A DNA stretch of 46,935 nt, taken from contig QWII01000128.1 of NCBI GenBank assembly GCA_021405325.1, positions 1-46,935 on the forward strand. Direction: 5' to 3'. Made by a program: the position numbers and the translations under genes. Positions 15,655 through 23,526 of the stretch are shown here, in pieces. Source of the stretch: Caldilinea sp. CFX5 (GTDB taxonomy: Bacteria > Chloroflexota > Anaerolineae > Caldilineales > Caldilineaceae). The notes under the pieces are model-generated. The model saw only the letters and a list, made by a program, of their open reading frames with translations. It had not been told where the DNA came from and ran no database searches. Each line of letters opens with the position of its first letter. Position 1 is the first letter of the stretch.

Positions 15655-17618
15655 GACAAATTTCTCCCACACACGTCGATTTTGGCATCAGTAGACCGCA
15701 GTCGGTGAACTTCCGCCTGCAAGTCGGTCAACAGCTTCTGTTGCTCACACACCACCTTACTTAGCGCGGCAATGATCGGTGTAAGCGAAACAGCCTTTCG
15801 ATCGGCGGTTGCGGCGGCGGCAGGCACATCTTCGGCAATAAACCCCAGATGGTTCGTTTTTTGTTCGTCAGCGCGATAGTTGAAGCGAACAGGGGCCAAG
15901 TTGCTAATCAACTCCACCGCTTCAGCCGCAGACAGATCCACAACATTTTCCTTGAGCATACGTGACGATTCTTGTGCTATCGTCGTATAGAGGAGCGTGT
16001 TCACATGGAGGGTGGTAATGCGGACTGGCGGTTTATTACCGTTATTAATCCACAACTCAGCGCCAATCGATTGGAGATCTAACACACTGCCATCGGCTCT
16101 GATGTCAATCGATTGGTTGGTCCCTCTTTTCTGTAGACGAATTCTACCGCCAATCACATGGAGAGCAGTCTCTGGCGTCGTCGTTCCAATTCCAACATTG
16201 CCACTATCTTTACTAATGGTAAGACGCGTTTTAGCCCCTGTGTCATCCATTGTCTGTAAGCTCAAATCAGCATTATGGCTACTAATTTCACCCCCAGCGA
16301 CACCGATCCTTTTGTTAAAGTAGAAGCCGGCCTCGCCATTGGTGTAAAAGTGTGACCAAAATCGATTGGCAGGCCCTAACACCAGAAACGCATGGGGCGT
16401 CTCGATACGCAGCATGCCATTGCCATGTTCACTTGTGGCATTACCGGTGAGCTGCGTTCGGTTGGTAAGATTGAGGGCGCCGCTGCCGATCCCGACCTTT
16501 AGTTGGGTAGTGACAATGCCGCTGTCCTCTTTCCAAGAACTGGCGCCGCCGGAGCCGGGCGAACCCGGCTCGCCCCGTGGAATTTGTAGATGCAACCGTT
16601 GGTTGCCCTCCGGCGTGCCAAGGCTTTCCAGGCGCGCGGTCGCCTGGCTGCCGGGCGCCCCGGTCTGTACCGCCACCTCGGTGATCCCCGGCCCCCGCGC
16701 GCCGGCTTTGCCATCAGCGCCATTGGCGCCGTTTTCGCCGCGCGGGATCTGGAGCTTCAAACGTTTGTTGCTGTCCGGGCCAGCCGTATCTTCCAGTTCG
16801 GCTGTGGCTTCGCTGCCGGGGACGCCCGTCTTTACGGTCACTTGGGTAATACCCGGCCCTGGCCGCCCCGGATCGCCTTGCAGACCGGTCTTATCGCCCT
16901 TCCACTCACGCCGGCTACTGATCACTTCCGCACCACCGACCAGAATGCCCTGCGTGACACTTAACGCACCGCCGACGGCTAAGGTGTTATCATTGCTGCT
17001 GACCCTGACGGCTTCCATTGTCGTTACGGCATTCTCCTTTACAACAGGACGGCGAAACGTGACGGTTTCGCCCAAGAGCCGACGACGGGCCTGTTCCGTG
17101 TTATCATCAGGATTGCGATCACGCAGCGCCACAACCTTACCGTTCCGGTCAATCTCGGCAATGGCTAAGACGAGGAAGGGAACATTGGCCAATACGTCCC
17201 CATCCAACTCGGCGCGGGTGCGCAAGCGCAGCCAAGGCGCCTGCTCTAGCCGATCGGCTGGTCCCGTATCCGGCCCCGGCAGCACAGACTGGGGCAGCAC
17301 AGAGAAACGGACCGTGACATAGACCGTGTCCCCACCCAGGTTGCCGGTGAGCAACTCGACTGGCGTTTTGGTCGGGCTGTGTTCCCCCCCCGGCGGATCG
17401 GCGCCCCGATCACCGTAGCCGTTGGTCGGCAGCACGATCAGCCGCCCCGCCTGATCAATCGCCACGCCGGGCTGCACCGTGATCGTTGAGCCGTCGGCGC
17501 TCACTTCCAAGCCGCGGGCAATCCCCCAATCGTGTAGCGCCAGATGATGTAACTGCATTTGTGCATTGACGCTCTTGTAATCTTCCCCAATGATTCGGAT
17601 GTACTCTTCGTTGCCCAT
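15639..17618 (-). CDS. Fibre protein with collagen-like segments and S74 intramolecular chaperone domain
   Basis: A 659-residue fibre. Residues about 20-190 form an attachment domain shared with three other proteins here ([17 protein letters not shown], later D-T-V-Y-V-T-V-R-F and R-L-E-Q-A-P-W-L-R). Short Gly-Xaa-Yaa collagen-like stretches alternate with two related beta segments ending L-Q-I-P-R-G-E (about residues 245-350). The C terminus from residue 551 (S-S-R-M-L-K-E-N-V, then L-G-F-I-A-E-D-V-P and a coiled coil) is a peptidase S74-type intramolecular chaperone, which in phage tail spikes trimerises the fibre and then cuts itself off. The expected role is target-cell binding. A CAGGAG site precedes the ATG. 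Confidence 0.85.
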   Translation of the reverse strand: MGNEEYIRIIGEDYKSVNAQMQLHHLALHDWGIARGLEVSADGSTITVQPGVAIDQAGRLIVLPTNGYGDRGADPPGGEHSPTKTPVELLTGNLGGDTVYVTVRFSVLPQSVLPGPDTGPADRLEQAPWLRLRTRAELDGDVLANVPFLVLAIAEIDRNGKVVALRDRNPDDNTEQARRRLLGETVTFRRPVVKENAVTTMEAVRVSSNDNTLAVGGALSVTQGILVGGAEVISSRREWKGDKTGLQGDPGRPGPGITQVTVKTGVPGSEATAELEDTAGPDSNKRLKLQIPRGENGANGADGKAGARGPGITEVAVQTGAPGSQATARLESLGTPEGNQRLHLQIPRGEPGSPGSGGASSWKEDSGIVTTQLKVGIGSGALNLTNRTQLTGNATSEHGNGMLRIETPHAFLVLGPANRFWSHFYTNGEAGFYFNKRIGVAGGEISSHNADLSLQTMDDTGAKTRLTISKDSGNVGIGTTTPETALHVIGGRIRLQKRGTNQSIDIRADGSVLDLQSIGAELWINNGNKPPVRITTLHVNTLLYTTIAQESSRMLKENVVDLSAAEAVELISNLAPVRFNYRADEQKTNHLGFIAEDVPAAAATADRKAVSLTPIIAALSKVVCEQQKLLTDLQAEVHRLRSTDAKIDVCGRNLSCANS

Positions 17619-17670
17619 TGATATCTCCTGATCATCTTGGTGGTATAACGACTCAGCTTCAGGTGCGCAG

Positions 17671-18222
17671 TTATGGACGAGGGATAAATTCCAACACCAG
17701 CGACCCCTCTTCGGCGCCCTCCGCCGTGGCGCGCACCGTGACCGAAACCGTCTCCAGCGCAGCGGTCAACTCGACAAGCGCTCTGCCGGCAATGGCGGTT
17801 ACTTTGCGGCTGGAGAGGGCGCCGCCAGTGGTACGGAAGGTAAATGGGATCGTCTGGGGGACGACTTTGCCATGAATATCGCGCAATTCCGCCGTAATGG
17901 TGGCCTTGCTTTGACCATCGGCCACCACTTCCGGGAGACCGTCGCCGTCGGTGTCGGGCGCATCGGTGGTCAGCTTGATGCGCAAGGGAGGCGCTTTCTT
18001 CTCAAGGCCAATCGGTGCGCCTTGGTCATCAAGCTTAAATTGCCACCCCTCCATATTCGCCGCATACTTGAGCGAGTCTGTAACATAAAGATACCCCCAT
18101 TCAGTATGGTCGGCGTTTGGGTATAGCTCCTCGATTGTTGGTTCGCGCCATTGCCCATTGTCGAAGACCTTGGTGGCGACCCCGACCAATTCGTTTGCGC
18201 CTTTTTTGTAAATGACGATCAT
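17671..18222 (-). CDS. Protein with bacterial Ig-like (invasin/Big_1-type) domain
   Basis: A 183-residue protein. The N-terminal 70 residues are unrecognised. D-T-D-G-D-G-L-P-E-V (about residues 90-99) is a calcium-loop-like motif. The remainder (V-A-D-G-Q-S-K-A-T-I-T-A-E-L-R-D, P-F-T-F-R-T-T-G-G-A-L, ending R-A-T-A-E-G) reads as one invasin/Big_1-type Ig-like domain. Preceded by AAGGAAAGG. It sits between two fibre genes on the same strand, so it is probably a structural or adhesive accessory of the particle. No signal peptide is visible, consistent with release by particle assembly rather than Sec. Confidence 0.7.
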   Translation of the reverse strand: MIVIYKKGANELVGVATKVFDNGQWREPTIEELYPNADHTEWGYLYVTDSLKYAANMEGWQFKLDDQGAPIGLEKKAPPLRIKLTTDAPDTDGDGLPEVVADGQSKATITAELRDIHGKVVPQTIPFTFRTTGGALSSRKVTAIAGRALVELTAALETVSVTVRATAEGAEEGSLVLEFIPRP

Positions 18223-18296
18223 GCCGCCTTTCCTTTCTGGTGAAAACCTGTTTTCCTCTACTGCGCCTTGTCGTCATCGGCGGCAAAGCGCCCCAA

Positions 18297-20225
18297 TCAC
18301 CAGCCGCCTTTTTTGGCAATGGCCACACCGGTTACCACAATAGCATCGTCTGGCGATGCAGCGATCGTACCGTCGGGCTGCGCCAAACAATGGACGCTAG
18401 TACCTGCCGCCGGGATCACAATTAGCTTAAAGGTGGCGAAAAATACACATTCTTCTTTCGTAAAACCACTAGGTATGGGAATGCTCTGCCCGTTTTTCAA
18501 CCCTGTACCTACGGCAATGCCGACTTCACGCGGCAAAACCCCGGCGGCCAGCTTGGCGAACGTCACGGCGCCATCGGCCAGTTCCGCCGTACCCACACTG
18601 CCATCCTGAATTTTGGCGGCGGTGACAGTATTGTTAGCCAGCTTGGCCGTGGTCACCGCGCCATCGGCCAGGTTGGCGTTGGTGACAGCGCCAGCGGCCA
18701 GTTTCGCCGGGGTGACAGCCGCATCCGCAAGTTTGTTCGTAACGACGCTGCCATCCTGAAGCTTGGCAGTCTGTACCGCATTATCAGCCAACTTAGCTGT
18801 AGTTACCGCGCCATTCGCCAATTTGCCGGCAACCACGCTGCCGTCCTGAAGTTTGTCAGCAGCAACACTGTTAGCAGCAAGCTTGGCGCCTGTCACCGCG
18901 AGCGCGGCCAGTTTATTGCTACTGACGGCGTTGTCCTGAATTTTGGCGGTGGTGACGGCATTGTTCGCCAGCGCCGCTTCGGTGATGGCGCTGCCGGCCA
19001 CTTTGCCAGCGGTGATCGCACCATTCTGGAGGTGGGCTCTCGTCACGGCGTCACTGGCGATCTTGGGCGCGGTGATGGCTGCATCGGCTATTTTGAGCGT
19101 GGTCACGGCGCCAGCGGCCAGGGCGTTGACGCCGACACTGCCGGCCTGCAACTTGGCAGCAGTGACAGCCAGGTCGGCCAGCTTGCCCGTAGTGACACTG
19201 CCTTCCACCAGTTTTGCCGTGGTGACTGCGCTATCGGCCAGCGCCGCTTCGCCCACCGCGCCCACCTGTAACTTGGCCGCCGTCACGGCGCCATCACGCA
19301 GTTGGGCCGTGTTGACCAAATCAGCGGCGAGATTGCCCTGGAGGAGACCAATGACCGTCAGCGCCCCGCCAAAGTGAACATCGCCGCCCTCCACCTTGAG
19401 TTGGTTGGGGCCTGGGTTAGGGGCGCCAATACTCATCTGGTCAGCCGTCAGCAAGCCCACCGTGGTGTTACCCGTCACACGCAAGGCCCCGCCAACCGTG
19501 GTTTGCGGGGCCTTGATGCGCAGCGCATCCCCATCCCCCAGGGCGATTTCAGCGACGCCGAGCGTTTTGACGGTCATGCCGTCCACAGCCGCGCGCTCAA
19601 AGGCCAGCCGCGCGACCCGTTCGCCCAGCAGACGACGGCGATGTGGCTCGGCGGGATCGTTATCGTCGCGTTCGCGTAAGGCCACGACGCGGCCGTTCTG
19701 ATCAATATCGGCGATCGCCAAGACAAGAAACGGAATCCCAGCGATTTCGTCGCCGACCAGCTCGGCGCGCGTGCGCCTGCGTAGCCAGGGCGCCTGCTCC
19801 AGCCGCTCAGCCGGCCCAGTGTCGGGCGCCGGCAGCGCAGACTGGGGTACCTCGGCGAAGCGGATGGTGACATAGACCGTGTCGCCACCTAGGTTGCCGG
19901 TGGGCAAGGGGACGGGTGTCCTGATCAGGTCGTGTTGACCGGCCAACGGATTGGCGCCGATGTTGCCATAGCCGCCGCTCGCCAGCACAATCAGTTGCCC
20001 TTGTTGGTCAATGGCCACACCGGGCTGCACGGTGAGTTCCGAACCACTGGCGCTCACCTCCAGCCCGCGCGCAATGCCCCAGTCGTGCAGCGCCAGATGG
20101 TGCAACTGCAACTGCGGCAGATGATGCCCGACAAAATCGTGGCGGTGGTCGCTCGTGTCATGGGTCACCGCTGTGCTATCGGGGTAGTCCGTTCGCGCAC
20201 TTCTGGGATAGGATAGGTTTGTCAT
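18297..20225 (-). CDS. Fibre protein with 25 ten-residue repeats
   Basis: A 642-residue fibre. Residues 1-205 are the shared attachment domain ([23 protein letters not shown]). Residues 310-559 consist of 25 consecutive ten-residue repeats with consensus [A/Q]-D-G-A-V-T-T-A-K-L. The last 83 residues are a compact distal domain rich in beta-type sequence (T-A-A-S-P-D-D-A-I-V-V-T-G-V-A). Start chosen at the ATG with a GAGGAG site; a GTG six codons upstream would place the site inside the gene. Such repeats occur in phage tail fibres and probably form an elongated trimeric shaft, an inference. Confidence 0.8.
   Translation of the reverse strand: MTNLSYPRSARTDYPDSTAVTHDTSDHRHDFVGHHLPQLQLHHLALHDWGIARGLEVSASGSELTVQPGVAIDQQGQLIVLASGGYGNIGANPLAGQHDLIRTPVPLPTGNLGGDTVYVTIRFAEVPQSALPAPDTGPAERLEQAPWLRRRTRAELVGDEIAGIPFLVLAIADIDQNGRVVALRERDDNDPAEPHRRRLLGERVARLAFERAAVDGMTVKTLGVAEIALGDGDALRIKAPQTTVGGALRVTGNTTVGLLTADQMSIGAPNPGPNQLKVEGGDVHFGGALTVIGLLQGNLAADLVNTAQLRDGAVTAAKLQVGAVGEAALADSAVTTAKLVEGSVTTGKLADLAVTAAKLQAGSVGVNALAAGAVTTLKIADAAITAPKIASDAVTRAHLQNGAITAGKVAGSAITEAALANNAVTTAKIQDNAVSSNKLAALAVTGAKLAANSVAADKLQDGSVVAGKLANGAVTTAKLADNAVQTAKLQDGSVVTNKLADAAVTPAKLAAGAVTNANLADGAVTTAKLANNTVTAAKIQDGSVGTAELADGAVTFAKLAAGVLPREVGIAVGTGLKNGQSIPIPSGFTKEECVFFATFKLIVIPAAGTSVHCLAQPDGTIAASPDDAIVVTGVAIAKKGGW
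18549..19298 (-). repeat. Coding array of 25 thirty-base units
   Basis: Encodes residues 310-559 of the fibre at 18297-20225. Each unit is about 30 bases for a ten-residue motif with V-T and K-L at fixed positions. Units are diverged, not identical. Confidence 0.85.
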
Positions 20226-20314
20226 CGCTCTCTCCTCTACCACAATGATAAACGGATCGATTCATCTTTTTTCAAGTTGGCGTACAAAACACTAGTACAG
20301 AGCGGCCTAAGTAA

Positions 20315-20367
20315 GCCAGTAGTTCAGTAGGACAGTAAGTCAGTCACTGTCTCACTGTCTCACTGGC
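20315..20367. repeat. Palindromic spacer between ATP-grasp and fibre genes
   Basis: GCCAGT (20315-20320) pairs with ACTGGC (20362-20367) and GACAGT (20331-20336) with ACTGTC (20346-20351). The region consists of short CAGTA/ACTGTCTC units. The rest of the 156-base gap (20226-20381) shows nothing else. Confidence 0.5.
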
Positions 20368-20381
20368 AACTATGGGTTTAT

Positions 20382-21305
20382 TTACGCCGTGGCCGTAATC
20401 GGTTGGCCGGAGGCGTTTTCCACAAAGAGCCATTGGCCGGCCGGGTTGATCTCTAGAAAGACATACTGCCCGTCGGGCGTCAACCGCATGTCAATAGCGC
20501 CATAGGCCAGACCCAGTTGCGCCATCAAGGCCAACAGGCGCGCGTTTACTTCCGCCGGCAAGTCCACGGCTTTGATGCGCGCATTGGCAATATCCATGCG
20601 AAAATCATAAGGATAGGCCGTTTCCTGAGAGTAGATGGCCGCCGGAAAAATGGTGTCGCCAACGACGGTAATGCGCAGGTCGTATACGGCTGGAATGTAT
20701 TCTTGAAAGATGCTCGGCGCGTAGCGGACATTATCAAGGAGATCAACTTCGTCACGCCGCAGCAGGCGGGTTTCGCGCCATTCCTCCTGCGTGGCGGAAA
20801 AGGTTTTGTAGATAGTCTTGTCCACGCCGCAACTTTCGACAAAGTGACGCACCTGCTGCGGATCATTGGAGACCAGCGTCGCCGGGATGGTTAACCCAAC
20901 CTGTTGCGCCACGCGCAGTTGGTAGAGCTTGCGGCTGGCCGTTTCTGTCCGCACAGGGTGATTGACCCAATAGGGATCCAGGAGATGCCAGAGGCCGGCC
21001 CAGGTTTCGGCAATTTCATTGTAAGCAAAGGCGCGATGCGAAGGGCGCGCCAGGGCGGCATGGAGGCCAAAGGGCTGGGGGCGGCGCCACCAAAGCGCAC
21101 CACATTGGGCCAGATCCAGTGTACCCAGGGCGCTTCCGGCAAGAACGAGGGATGCCGGCGCCCCCGTAGGAAAGGCAACCGTTAGGGTAAGCCCTTGGGG
21201 GAAGTGGGAGAGATCGAGCAGCGTGGCCGGCGCCCCTTGCTCGGTCAGCACTTTCAACACGGCAGTGGCATGGCCGTCATGCGCAGCAGAAACAACGAGG
21301 ATCAT
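20382..21305 (-). CDS. ATP-grasp ligase of the MvdC/MvdD (graspetide macrocyclase) type
   Basis: A 307-residue ATP-grasp enzyme. The pre-ATP-grasp domain carries W72-W73-R74-R75-P76, like the W-x-R-R-P signature of RiPP ATP-grasp ligases. The grasp domain has K167, E202-Y, D209/R211, R236/D238, D272 and the metal-binding E285-I-N287-P-A-G-Q, as in MvdD-like enzymes that make omega-ester or omega-amide crosslinks between Thr/Ser/Lys and Asp/Glu side chains. Its ATG overlaps the stop of the upstream fibre gene (ATGA), and that fibre ends in T-x-K-x-x-D-D repeats, so the fibre is the likely substrate. No transporter, GNAT or separate precursor gene is adjacent. Other ATP-grasp roles such as glutamate-tail ligation remain possible. 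Confidence 0.82.
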   Translation of the reverse strand: MILVVSAAHDGHATAVLKVLTEQGAPATLLDLSHFPQGLTLTVAFPTGAPASLVLAGSALGTLDLAQCGALWWRRPQPFGLHAALARPSHRAFAYNEIAETWAGLWHLLDPYWVNHPVRTETASRKLYQLRVAQQVGLTIPATLVSNDPQQVRHFVESCGVDKTIYKTFSATQEEWRETRLLRRDEVDLLDNVRYAPSIFQEYIPAVYDLRITVVGDTIFPAAIYSQETAYPYDFRMDIANARIKAVDLPAEVNARLLALMAQLGLAYGAIDMRLTPDGQYVFLEINPAGQWLFVENASGQPITATA

Positions 21306-23467
21306 GACGGGTCCCCTTTCATGAGTGTTTCATATTCCGCCAGCAAATCGGCATAACTTTGTTGCAGCGCGGCCAACTGCTGCGTTTGCGCCTCACTCAA
21401 CGCCTGGGTTGCACCTTGTTGCTCAAGCGCCCGAATCAGCAGCGTATGTTGCACCAGTTGCTGGGCCAGCGCCGCCAGTTCGCTCTGGCGTAAGGCAGGA
21501 TGGGATGCCAGCCAGGCCATCGTATGATGCGGCGTGGCTAAGGCGAAGGGTGCGGCCGCTAGATTGGACGCCTGGTGCGGTTCAGGAGATCGGTTAATAA
21601 CCATATCCTCCAGCTTTTTGACGGTGTTGCCATCATCGAAGTTTTTAATCGTGGTGAAATCATCACTGTTTTTGTTTGTGAAGGTATCAACTTGCGGGTC
21701 AGTAAGCGGATCATCCTGGTCCTTGATTGTAAATTGATCAGTTTGTGGGTCGGTAGTCCCATCATCGCGGAACTTTAACGTCATTTGATCATCTCGCGGA
21801 AGGGTTATTATATCCTGGCCGGGTGCTGTTGGTGCATCGGCGATTGGATCGGTTGGCGCCGGCTCTTCCAACTTGGCAACCCGCGCTTGCAGATCCGCTA
21901 GCCCTTGCAGCAAACCGGAAAGGGTGGACTGTACACTTTGCGCCAATTTATTCTCGTTGACCGCACCATCGGCCAATTCGGCGCTCCCCACACTACCATC
22001 TTGAAGCTTGGCGGCAGTGACCGCCTTGTCGGCCAATTTGACGGTGTCCACCGCGCCATCCGCCAATTTGACGCCCGTGACGGCGCTGTCGGCGAGTTTC
22101 GCCAGGGTGACAGCCGCATCAGCGAGTTTGTTCGTACTAATGCTTTTATCTTGTATTTTGGTGGTTTGTACAGCATTATCAGCCAACTTAGCTGCGGATA
22201 CCGCGCCATCGGCCAATTTGCCGTCAACGACACTGCCATCCTGAAGTTTGGCGGCCGTCACCGCGCGATCAGCCAGCTTGGCGCTATTGATAGCACTGTC
22301 TTGAATTTTAGGGGTAGTGACGGCGTTATTGGCCAGCGCGGTTTCGGTAATGGCGCCATTCTGGAGGTGAGCGCTTGTCACCGCCTCATTCGCTAACTTG
22401 GTTGTAGTGATGGCGCGGTCCGCCACTTTGAGCGTGGTCACGGCACCGTTGGCCAAGGCACGGTCGTCGATGCTCCCCACCTGCACCTTGCTAGCGGTAA
22501 TGGCGCCATCGGCCAGCTTGGTCGTAGTGACACTGCTATCTTGAAGCTTAGCGGTGGCGACTGCGTTGTTGGCCACTTTTGCGCCGGTCACGGCGTCGTT
22601 GGCCAGCGCCGCTGCCCCCACAGCACCGGCTTGCAGTTTGGCGGCGCTCACGGCGCCATCGCGCAGTTGGTCAGTATTGACCAAATCGGCAGCGAGATTG
22701 CCCTGGAGGATGCCAGTAACCGTCAACGCGCCACCGACCGTGGTTTGCGGGGCGGTGATACGTAGCTCGTCACCAGCGCCTAGGGCAATCTCGGCGCCAG
22801 CGAGTGTCTTGACGGTCATCCCCTCTACAGCGGCCCGGTCGAAGGCCAGCCGCGCGACCCGCTCGCCCAGCAGCCGGCGGCGATGTTGCTCGGCCGGGTC
22901 ATTGTCGTCGCGTTCGCGCAGCGCCACGACACGGTCGTTCTGGTCGATGTCGGCAATGGCCAAGACCAGGAATGGCACCCCTGCCGCTTCGTCCCCTACC
23001 AACTCGGCGCGGGTGCGCAGGCGCAGCCAGGGCGCCTGCTCCAATCGCTCTGCCGGTCCGGTGTCCGGCGCCGGCAGCACAGACTGGGGGATCTCCGAGA
23101 AGCGGATGATGACATAGACCGTGTCACCCCCCATGTTGCTTGTTAATAAGCGCACCGGCGCCTTGAGCGGATTGTATTGCCCGGCCAGGGGGTTGCCGCC
23201 CGTATCGCCATAGCCGCCACTGGCCAGCACGATCAGTTGGCCCTGTTGGTCAACCGCCACGCCAGGCTCCACGGTGAGTGTCGTGTCACTGGCGCTCACT
23301 TCCAGGCCGCGCGCAATGCCCCAGTCGTGCAGCGCCAGGTGGTGCAGCCGCATTTGCGGCAGATGATGCCCGACAAAATCATGACGATGGTCGCTCGTGT
23401 CATGGGGCACCGCTGTACTATCAGGATAGTCGGTTCGCGCCGTTCTGGAATACGATAGATTTGTCAT
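21302..23467 (-). CDS. Fibre protein with ten-residue repeats and C-terminal graspetide-like core
   Basis: A 721-residue fibre. Residues 1-205 are the shared attachment domain. Residues 269-508 contain 24 ten-residue repeats (consensus A-D-G-A-V-T-A-A-K-L), and a short coiled coil follows at about 512-534. Residues 555-621 carry six T-x-K-x-x-D-D-like units. The last 100 residues are mainly helical and Gln/Leu-rich. Start chosen at the ATG preceded by AAGGAG (residue 19 of the longest open frame). The gene overlaps the ATP-grasp gene by four bases. I infer that the core units are crosslinked after translation, making a stiffened or protease-resistant loop on the fibre. An unmodified metal-binding or acidic linker is the alternative. 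Confidence 0.82.
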   Translation of the reverse strand: MTNLSYSRTARTDYPDSTAVPHDTSDHRHDFVGHHLPQMRLHHLALHDWGIARGLEVSASDTTLTVEPGVAVDQQGQLIVLASGGYGDTGGNPLAGQYNPLKAPVRLLTSNMGGDTVYVIIRFSEIPQSVLPAPDTGPAERLEQAPWLRLRTRAELVGDEAAGVPFLVLAIADIDQNDRVVALRERDDNDPAEQHRRRLLGERVARLAFDRAAVEGMTVKTLAGAEIALGAGDELRITAPQTTVGGALTVTGILQGNLAADLVNTDQLRDGAVSAAKLQAGAVGAAALANDAVTGAKVANNAVATAKLQDSSVTTTKLADGAITASKVQVGSIDDRALANGAVTTLKVADRAITTTKLANEAVTSAHLQNGAITETALANNAVTTPKIQDSAINSAKLADRAVTAAKLQDGSVVDGKLADGAVSAAKLADNAVQTTKIQDKSISTNKLADAAVTLAKLADSAVTGVKLADGAVDTVKLADKAVTAAKLQDGSVGSAELADGAVNENKLAQSVQSTLSGLLQGLADLQARVAKLEEPAPTDPIADAPTAPGQDIITLPRDDQMTLKFRDDGTTDPQTDQFTIKDQDDPLTDPQVDTFTNKNSDDFTTIKNFDDGNTVKKLEDMVINRSPEPHQASNLAAAPFALATPHHTMAWLASHPALRQSELAALAQQLVQHTLLIRALEQQGATQALSEAQTQQLAALQQSYADLLAEYETLMKGDPS
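21605..21805 (-). other. Graspetide-like core repeat region
   Basis: Encodes residues 555-621 of the fibre. The units are T555-L-P-R-D-D, T563-L-K-F-R-D-D, T580-I-K-D-Q-D-D, T597-N-K-N-S-D-D, T606-I-K-N-F-D-D and T615-V-K-K-L-E-D. The Thr spacing is 8, 17, 17, 9 and 9. Microviridin cores have a similar T-x-K followed by acidic residues. Confidence 0.6.
21944..22663 (-). repeat. Coding array of 24 thirty-base units
   Basis: Encodes residues 269-508 of the fibre at 21302-23467; same ten-residue motif family as in the fibre at 18297-20225. Confidence 0.85.
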
Positions 23468-23526
23468 CAATTTCTCCTTTACCGCAATTGTAAGCAAATG
23501 AACGCATTCGCCTGACCCCACAGCTT

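Noticed and set aside
18549..22663. Regular spacing of about 30 bases resembling a CRISPR array
   Set aside because: The units are diverged, in frame, and encode ten-residue fibre repeats without unique spacers; no cas genes are nearby.
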